From assembly GCF_004342485.1 (NCBI RefSeq), contig NZ_SMBU01000005.1, forward strand, positions 1 to 64,000: 64,000 nt of DNA. Direction: 5' to 3'. Below the pieces are notes generated by a model. That model ran no database searches. It was not told the DNA's origin and was given only the letters and a program-made list of their open reading frames with translations. The position numbers were made by a program, and so were the translations under genes. Within the stretch, counting starts at the first letter, position 1, and each line of letters opens with the position of its first letter. Of this stretch, positions 60,143 to 64,000 are shown in pieces. The DNA is from Roseateles saccharophilus. GTDB taxonomy: Bacteria > Pseudomonadota > Gammaproteobacteria > Burkholderiales > Burkholderiaceae_C.

Positions 60143-60937
60143 ATGCCCAGAACCCCTCCCGCCGCCCCAGCCCCCCCGTCCGAAGCCCCGGCGGACTGGG
60201 ACCATGAGCTGGCGGCCTTCGGCCCCGACCCCAAGGCTGCGGCGCCGGCGGAGCCGGGTGCCGGCCCGCTGTCCAGCGCCCGCGCGGCCCTGGAGCGGCT
60301 GTCGACCTGGGTGCCCATCCGGGCGCTGGCCCGGCGCCACCGCCATCGCATCGTCGAGCACCTGCTGGCCCTGGACCCTCAGGACCGCTATCTGCGCTTC
60401 GGCTATCCGGCCTCGGACGATCAGATCCGCAAATACGCCCTCGGCATCGACTTCGGCCGCGACGAGGTGTTGGGCATCTTCAACCGCCGCCTGCAGCTGG
60501 TCGCGCTGGCCCACCTCGCCTACGAGCCGCCGCCGCTGAGCCCGTCGCAGCGCTCGATGGCCGAGTTCGGCGTGTCGGTGCTGCGCCAGTCGCGAGGCCG
60601 CGGCCTGGGCCGGCGGCTTTTCGACGCCGCCGCCCTGCACGCCCGCAACCGCGGCATCGACACCCTCTTCATCCACGCCCTCAGCGAAAACCGCCCCATG
60701 CTGCGCATCGCCGCCGCGGCGGGCGCCGTCGTCGAGCGCGATGGCGGCGAGTCCGCCGCCTGGCTGCGCCTGCCGCCGGACACCGTGGGCTCGCAGGTCG
60801 AGCAGGCGCTGGACCGCCATCTCGGCGAACTGGACTTCCAGTTCAAGCGCCAGGCCCATGTGCTGAGCGGCTTCGTCGACAGCGTGGCCGAGGTCAAGGC
60901 CCATTTCGACGCATCGGGCCGTGCCGACAAGGAATAA
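60143..60937 (+). CDS. GNAT family N-acetyltransferase
   Basis: This 264-residue protein has an Ala/Pro-rich N-terminal extension (about 1-55) and then a GNAT domain with LALDPQDRYLRFGYPASDDQI, VALAHLAYEP, the acetyl-CoA loop RQSRGRGLGRRLFDAAALHARNRGID (about 150) and ENRPMLRIAAAAGAVVERDGGE. The C-terminal 60 residues form a further helix region. Substrate unknown. The ATG at 60143 is preferred over 60074, which lies in the rplM leader. Confidence 0.85.
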   Translation: MPRTPPAAPAPPSEAPADWDHELAAFGPDPKAAAPAEPGAGPLSSARAALERLSTWVPIRALARRHRHRIVEHLLALDPQDRYLRFGYPASDDQIRKYALGIDFGRDEVLGIFNRRLQLVALAHLAYEPPPLSPSQRSMAEFGVSVLRQSRGRGLGRRLFDAAALHARNRGIDTLFIHALSENRPMLRIAAAAGAVVERDGGESAAWLRLPPDTVGSQVEQALDRHLGELDFQFKRQAHVLSGFVDSVAEVKAHFDASGRADKE

Positions 60938-61101
60938 ATGACGGCGAATGGTGGCGCTAACGGCACCGTCAAGACCACCTACCCCCTCAGCCCGGGGGAA
61001 TACGGACTAGCGAGTAATGTGTTTTAGGGACATTGAGCTACATTGCCCGACCATTGCGCCGCAGGAACAGTCGGCGTTGTCGCCGAACTCCCCCAAGGGA
61101 C

Positions 61102-61968
61102 ATGCCGTACGCCATCTATTGGATCGCCGCACTGGCTGTTTGCGTGCTGGGCCTGGCCATCGGCCTGGTCTGGGCACTGCGGCGCCCTGCCTATGCCAAT
61201 AGGGGCCTGCCGGCGGAGTGGTCGCTCACCGCACGACCCGTGTTCACGACCGACGAGCGACGTGTCTTCCGCCTGCTGCGCGAGGCACTGCCCCACCACG
61301 TCGTGCTGTCCAAGCTGCCGCTGGTGCGCTTCTGCCAACCGACCGAGGCCAAGGAAGTGCGCTACTGGTTCGACCTGCTCGGCGCCTCGCATGTGACCTT
61401 CGCCGTCTGCAGCCCCAACGGCCGGGTACTGGCCGCCATCGACCTCGAGGGCGAGCGGGGCGTCACGCCGCGCAGCCTGCAGATCAAGCATGCCGTGCTG
61501 TCGGCCTGCCGCGTGCGCTACCTGCGCTGCACGGTGGACCATCTGCCCAGCGTCGCCGAACTGCAGCTCCTCGTGCCCCAGGGCAGCAACCCGCGCGGGC
61601 CGCTGCCGGCACCCGGCGCAAGCGCCACCCCCAGCCTTCCGCGCCGCCGCACCGGCGGCATGGGCGAGGACGAATTCGGCAGCGATTGGGGCCAGTTCTC
61701 CCAACCCCTGCCGCTGTGGCAGGACGCCAACGTCTTCAACAGCAACGACATCTTCGGCGAACCCCGCCCGCGCATGCCGGCCCAGACCCTGCAGCAGCCG
61801 ATGCCGCAACGCCGCAGCATGCAGCAGCGCAGCCTCGACACCACGCGCTACAACCCGCGCACCCTGCCCGTGCTGGACGATGCAGATGAGGAGGCCATGA
61901 TGGACGACATCGTCGGCGTCGTCGTCGATGCGCCGCGCTACGCGACCCAGAGGCCCCGCCGGGGTTGA
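61102..61968 (+). CDS. DUF2726 membrane-anchored protein
   Basis: This 288-residue protein has one N-terminal membrane helix (about 5-25, IYWIAALAVCVLGLAIGLVWAL), then a DUF2726 domain (about 50-165, LLREALPHHVVLSKLPLVRFCQPTEAKEVRYWFDLLGASHVTFAVC) that resembles restriction-endonuclease folds. A low-complexity Pro/Gln/Arg-rich tail follows (about 175-288). Function unknown. The spacer 60938-61101 shows a CCCC/GGGG hairpin but no clear promoter. Its stop nearly touches the next gene. Confidence 0.82.
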   Translation: MPYAIYWIAALAVCVLGLAIGLVWALRRPAYANRGLPAEWSLTARPVFTTDERRVFRLLREALPHHVVLSKLPLVRFCQPTEAKEVRYWFDLLGASHVTFAVCSPNGRVLAAIDLEGERGVTPRSLQIKHAVLSACRVRYLRCTVDHLPSVAELQLLVPQGSNPRGPLPAPGASATPSLPRRRTGGMGEDEFGSDWGQFSQPLPLWQDANVFNSNDIFGEPRPRMPAQTLQQPMPQRRSMQQRSLDTTRYNPRTLPVLDDADEEAMMDDIVGVVVDAPRYATQRPRRG

Positions 61969-61991
61969 AGCACACCGGCGACACTCGCCGG

Positions 61992-63050
61992 ATGCACCAC
62001 GCGATCCCTGACCTCAGCTTCGGCGACCTGACGCCGGAGTTCATGCTCGATGCGCTCGACGCCGCCGGCCTGCGCGCCGACGGCCGCATGCTGCAGCTCA
62101 ACTCCTTCGAGAACCGCGTGCTGATGGTGCACCTGGAGGACGCTCAATTCGGCAGCTCGGCGGCCGTGGCCAAGTTCTACCGCCCGGGGCGCTGGAGCGA
62201 CGCGCAGATCCTGGAGGAGCACGGCTTTGCCGCCGAACTGGCCGCCGCCGAGGTGCCGGTGGCCGCGCCGTGGACGCTGGCGGGCGGCTGCACCCTCTTC
62301 CACTACCAGGGCCAGCGTCTGGCCGTCACGCCGCGCCAGGGCGGGCGCGGACCGGAGCTGGAAGACCCCGAGGTGCTGCGCTGGATAGGCCGGCTGCTGG
62401 CCCGGCTGCACGGCGTCGGGCGGCAGAAGCCCTTCGCCGAACGCCTCGCCTGGGCCAGCGCCGCGCCGGCCCGGACGGCGCGCGACTGGCTGATCGGGCA
62501 CGAGGCCATCCCGCCCGAGATCGCTCCCGCCTGGGACGACGCCGCCCAGCGCTGCATCGACGCCATCCAGGCCGCCTTCGGCAGCCTGCCCGGCCTGCAG
62601 CTCACGCGCCTGCACGGCGACTGCCATCCCGGCAACATCCTGTGGACGCCCGATCGCGGCCCGCATTTCGTCGACCTCGACGACGCCGTCACCGGCCCTA
62701 CGGTGCAGGACCTGTGGATGCTGCTGCCCGGCGATCCGGACGCTGCGCGCCTGCAGCTCAATGCCGTCCTCGACGGCTACGAGCAGATCGCCGAGTTCGA
62801 CGACCGCGAGCTGCGACTCATCGAGCCGCTGCGCACGATGCGCATGATCCACCACAGCGCCTGGCTGGCGCGCCGCTGGGGCGACCCGGCCTTCCCCATC
62901 GCCTTCCCCTGGTTCGGCACGCCCAGCTACTGGCTGGACCAGGTGGCCAAGCTCAGGGAGCAGCTGGAAGCGATGAAACCCAGGGAAGCACCGCCGCTTC
63001 TGGCGCGGGACGAGGACGCCGTGGACTTCGACGGCGACGGGTTTGCCTGA
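61992..63050 (+). CDS. srkA: Stress response kinase A-like protein kinase (SrkA/YihE)
   Basis: This 352-residue aminoglycoside-phosphotransferase-fold kinase has NSFENRVLMVHLEDAQFGSSAAVAKFYRPGRWSDAQILEEH, the catalytic loop LTRLHGDCHPGNILWT (about 213-225) and the metal-binding VDLDDAVTGP. SrkA counters MazF-mediated death and stress through the Cpx response in E. coli. The ATG at 61992 is chosen; a TTG at 61965 overlapping the previous stop is an alternative. Confidence 0.9.
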   Translation: MHHAIPDLSFGDLTPEFMLDALDAAGLRADGRMLQLNSFENRVLMVHLEDAQFGSSAAVAKFYRPGRWSDAQILEEHGFAAELAAAEVPVAAPWTLAGGCTLFHYQGQRLAVTPRQGGRGPELEDPEVLRWIGRLLARLHGVGRQKPFAERLAWASAAPARTARDWLIGHEAIPPEIAPAWDDAAQRCIDAIQAAFGSLPGLQLTRLHGDCHPGNILWTPDRGPHFVDLDDAVTGPTVQDLWMLLPGDPDAARLQLNAVLDGYEQIAEFDDRELRLIEPLRTMRMIHHSAWLARRWGDPAFPIAFPWFGTPSYWLDQVAKLREQLEAMKPREAPPLLARDEDAVDFDGDGFA

Positions 63051-63074
63051 ACTCGGCTGACCGGCTCGGGGCCT

Positions 63075-63365
63075 TCAGAGGTCCAGCACGTAGACGACGG
63101 CGCTCGCGCGCTCGTCGGCGCTGTGCCCCACCAGCCCACGATCCCACTCCGGCCCCATGGCGCCCGTCGTGGCCGCCGCGCCCGCGGTCATCACCGCAAC
63201 CTCTTCGGTACCGGCATCGATCTCGGCCACCGGCTCACGGCTGTGCGTGAAGAGGCGGGCGACGGGAACGGCTCCCGCCGAGATGACGATCAGATACCGC
63301 GTGACCTGCCGGAGTTCCCGAGGCGCATGCCGCGCCGGCACCTCATGACCGAAACCGTGGTTCAT
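63075..63365 (-). CDS. Small conserved hypothetical protein
   Basis: This 96-residue soluble protein contains RYLIVISAGAVPVARLFTHSREPVAEIDAGTEEVAVMT and ends GPEWDRGLVGHSADERASAVVYVLDL. I recall similar short proteins with a GHSAxERAxA-VYxLDV ending in Burkholderiales, without a known role. No signal peptide or membrane helix. It is convergent with srkA and divergent from imuA. Confidence 0.7.
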   Translation of the reverse strand: MNHGFGHEVPARHAPRELRQVTRYLIVISAGAVPVARLFTHSREPVAEIDAGTEEVAVMTAGAAATTGAMGPEWDRGLVGHSADERASAVVYVLDL

Positions 63366-63513
63366 CTCGCCTCCTCGCCTTCCTCAGGCCGCAGGCTGCG
63401 CTAACGGTAGCCTGCGCAAGCCAAGCCATTGTGCGCCTGCGCGGGCGGGCAAAACCGGGGCTGGCCACGCCCCTGAGGCCCGGCGCGGCCAGCCGCGAAA
63501 CATTTGCAAAATA

Positions 63514-63529
63514 CTGGATATAACAACAG
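63514..63529. promoter_or_regulatory. LexA-binding SOS box before imuA
   Basis: CTG-GATATAACAA-CAG (CTG-N10-CAG) sits within TACTG...CAGTA, a 20-bp match to the proteobacterial LexA consensus TACTGTATATATAAACAGTA, 59 bases before the imuA start codon. It predicts repression by LexA and induction on DNA damage. Confidence 0.88.
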
Positions 63530-63588
63530 TATTGTGGTCTCATCCAAGCTCCCGCCACTTCCTCTGCCGCCACCTGCGTTGACCGGCC

Positions 63589-64000
63589 ATGTTGCCCGCC
63601 CCCGTCGCCCCACCCGCAACCGCCCTGCCTCCTGCCAACCCCGTGCCGCCAGCCCGGCACGGGCGACTGATGCTGGAGGACGCCGCTGGCCTGCAAGGCC
63701 GGCTGTGGCGCGGCAGCAGCCTGGGCCAGACGGCAGACCCGACGCTGCCCAGCGGCTTTGCCGCGCTGGATGCCCAGCTGCCGGGCGGCGGCTGGCCGCT
63801 GCGCGCCGTCACCGAGCTGCTGACGCCCCAGCCCGGCGTGCTGGAGTGGCGGCTGCTCGCGCCGGCCCTGGGCGGCGGGTGGGCCGGCCACCGCCAGCGG
63901 ATCGCCGCGCCGGCCGCCCGCACGCTGCTGCTTATCAACCCGCCCCACACCCCCCATCTGCCCGGCCTCCAGGCCCTGGGCCTGCCGCCGTCGGCACTGG
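63589..64000 (+). CDS. imuA: Translesion synthesis accessory protein ImuA, 5' part
   Basis: The ATG at 63589 opens a frame that runs off the right edge (137 codons seen). After a proline-rich start it has LWRGSSLGQTADPTLPSGFAALDAQLPGGGWPLRAVTELLTPQPGVLEWRLLAPAL, matching the RecA/SulA-like ImuA (translesion operon imuA-imuB-dnaE2). ImuA works with ImuB and DnaE2 in damage-induced mutagenesis. The SOS box just upstream supports the call. The imuB and dnaE2 genes would lie beyond the window. Confidence 0.88.
   Translation, partial: MLPAPVAPPATALPPANPVPPARHGRLMLEDAAGLQGRLWRGSSLGQTADPTLPSGFAALDAQLPGGGWPLRAVTELLTPQPGVLEWRLLAPALGGGWAGHRQRIAAPAARTLLLINPPHTPHLPGLQALGLPPSAL

Noticed and set aside
1-64000. 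CRISPR arrays, tRNA or rRNA genes
   Set aside because: No regularly spaced direct repeats of CRISPR type and no tRNA cloverleaf or rRNA signature sequence were seen on either strand by inspection.

Overview
The window is high-GC DNA with tightly packed, often 1-4 nt overlapping genes. Gene content (PilT/PilU, class I PhaC, fused MaoC-Pta, tyrS / M23 peptidase / anmK / erpA / rpsI / rplM order, imuA, rsmI-yraN-SIS-BON order) and the dispersed GC-rich intergenic hairpin repeats point to a betaproteobacterium of the order Burkholderiales, probably near Rubrivivax/Roseateles/Comamonadaceae. That placement is inference; no rRNA or other marker is present to settle it.

Layout. 1-3.6 kb: a branched-chain amino acid type ABC transporter (livH, livG) with an AMP-dependent acyl-CoA ligase; livH is cut at about base 89 by what looks like the end of an insertion sequence. 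3.7-9 kb: Crp/Fnr regulator, GNAT, DUF167 protein, htpG with a near-perfect sigma-32 promoter, and aroG preceded by an aromatic leader peptide and attenuator. 9-21.7 kb: a long minus-strand cluster phaC-fabI-outer membrane factor-HlyD-RbbA-like ABC-ABC permease-maoC/pta-ackA, divergent from a tetR gene. Its promoter has an FNR/ANR-type box placed exactly as in class II activated promoters, so the cluster may be a low-oxygen module joining polyhydroxyalkanoate synthesis, acetyl phosphate/acetate metabolism and export. A 400-bp non-coding structured repeat splits the two ABC genes.

21.8-31.7 kb: tldD, a LysR regulator with a divergent oxidoreductase, rsmI and yraN (each with a +1 frameshift), a degenerate SIS protein, a BON lipoprotein, a 3-hydroxyisobutyrate dehydrogenase family enzyme, pilU, pilT and yggS. 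31.8-36.5 kb: two overlapping c-type cytochrome genes, a chemoreceptor, a TonB-domain protein, a tandem pair of covarying hairpin units and a membrane-anchored cold-shock-domain protein. 36.5-47.6 kb: RbgA-type GTPase, wax ester synthase/DGAT, HutD, DUF3592, acyl-CoA dehydrogenase, thiolase, small lipoproteins, S9 peptidase, MFS transporter and MtfA peptidase.

47.7-64 kb: cheZ with a candidate FliA promoter, DUF2520 reductase, an exported SAM methyltransferase, TVP38 protein, alkaline phosphatase, tyrS, M23 peptidase, anmK, MFS transporter, erpA, rpsI-rplM, GNAT, DUF2726 protein, SrkA-like kinase, a small conserved protein and the 5' end of imuA behind a textbook LexA box. No tRNA, rRNA or CRISPR array was seen. 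The only gene-free stretch over 300 bases is 12800-13196.
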